The notes beneath the pieces were generated by a model. That model worked only from the letters and a program-made list of their open reading frames with translations. It was not told where the DNA came from and ran no database searches. DNA of 64,000 nucleotides from Acheta domesticus (Eukaryota > Arthropoda > Insecta > Orthoptera > Gryllidae), in the NCBI GenBank assembly GCA_031308135.1, contig JAHLJT010004567.1, positions 37,832,389 to 37,896,388 of the forward strand, read 5' to 3'. The translations under genes were made by a program, and so were the position numbers. The stretch's first letter is position 1. The number at the start of each line of letters is the position of its first letter. Shown here one piece after another: positions 63,513-64,000 of this stretch.

Positions 63513-63734
63513 ACTGCGATTTTTCCATAGCTGCCTTTCAAGGCCCATCTTCATGATGGAATATATCACGGCATTTCGCGTCTTTCTTGGTTGTGCCGCT
63601 AGATGTCGTGTGATCGCGACCGTATCAAGCACTGCTTGTGACATCTAGCGGCGCGATCGAGAAATACGCGAAATACCGTGATATATTCCATCATGAAGAC
63701 GGGTCTTGAGAGGCAGCTATGGAAAAATTGCAGT
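63513..63734. mobile_element. Palindromic MITE, ~222 bp
   Basis: The left arm actgcgatttttccatagct ... atggaatatatcacggcatt ... ccgctagatgtc is almost exactly inverted on the right (gacatctagcgg ... ccgtgatatattccat ... agctatggaaaaattgcagt). The arms are about 100 bp, with a small centre. Noncoding; transcribed copies would fold into a long hairpin RNA. Confidence 0.8.
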
Positions 63735-64000
63735 GATGTCCCTCTCCTGCGCCTCTCCGGAAGCTGATCGGTTACAGCGTATTCCCAGTGAGGTGCAGGA
63801 AGGGTGATGGGTAATGATGAATGTGGTTGTTATCGGTGGTTGTTATGAATTGAAAGGGAAAGGGGTCTTGATGAGCCAAATGTCTACGAGTTCGAATAAT
63901 AATGTTTATTTACTACATTATGTGATTACTAGAGAGAGATGGAGAAGAGACGGGGAAGGAGAGAGATGAGAACACTTTAGGAAGACGAGTTGGGGAGTCG
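63735..64000. other. Right edge, unassigned
   Basis: Gradually purine-rich (gagagagatggagaagagac) with no frame or repeat family recognised. Confidence 0.35.

Noticed and set aside
1..64000. tRNA or rRNA genes, CRISPR arrays, bacterial-type operons
   Set aside because: No cloverleaf with A and B boxes, no rRNA core sequence and no spaced direct-repeat array was seen. The window is clearly eukaryotic, with spliced genes.

Overview
The window is AT-rich nuclear DNA from an arthropod, most likely an insect. It has short coding exons with GT-AG splice sites, long introns and very many transposable elements. I could not name the species. Two host genes can be traced exon by exon, and they lie tail to tail.

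Left part (about 2.4-13.4 kb, + strand): the 3' half of a BRD8 homolog, the bromodomain subunit of the TIP60/NuA4 acetyltransferase complex. Six exons have matching splice phases, ending in a three-codon last exon and an AATAAA signal. Its last intron (7.1 kb) holds a nearly complete but decayed I/Nimb-like LINE with a recognisable target-site duplication. The first 2.4 kb, presumably an upstream BRD8 intron, carries a piece of a LINE with a restriction-like endonuclease, plus trinucleotide repeats.

Middle (13.4-24.0 kb): an intergenic stretch of mobile DNA. It holds a tetranucleotide microsatellite, an internally deleted hAT element with an 8-bp target duplication, an unidentified coding-like fragment, and two tandem copies of an abundant unclassified repeat family whose ends read ACTTTCCCGTAT. 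One copy is split by a decayed gypsy-like retrotransposon that has lost its reverse transcriptase.

Right part (24.06-62.72 kb, - strand): one secreted serine protease gene of ten coding exons. The total is 1551 nt including the stop, and every splice phase matches. The predicted 516-residue protein has a signal peptide, a basic stretch, a compact six-cysteine module, a CUB domain, a linker and a chymotrypsin-fold protease domain with the full His329/Asp380/Ser467 triad. The predicted activation site (Asn before Ile289) and the specificity pocket (Gln461 where trypsins have Asp189) are both unusual.

The protease introns, one of them 21.3 kb, are filled with transposons. They include two CR1/L2-like LINEs with an ORF1 SGNH-esterase domain, an RTE-like and an R1-clade LINE fragment, a mariner-like element with recognisable transposase pieces, several hAT and foldback elements, more than ten copies of the ACTTTCCCGTAT family, a satellite with three-monomer higher-order periodicity, and AT dinucleotide tracts that received two separate insertions. 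Near the right edge are a TATA-preceded decayed copy of an arthropod transposon-associated protein family, an orphan 138-codon frame and two hairpin elements. No tRNA, rRNA or CRISPR was seen.
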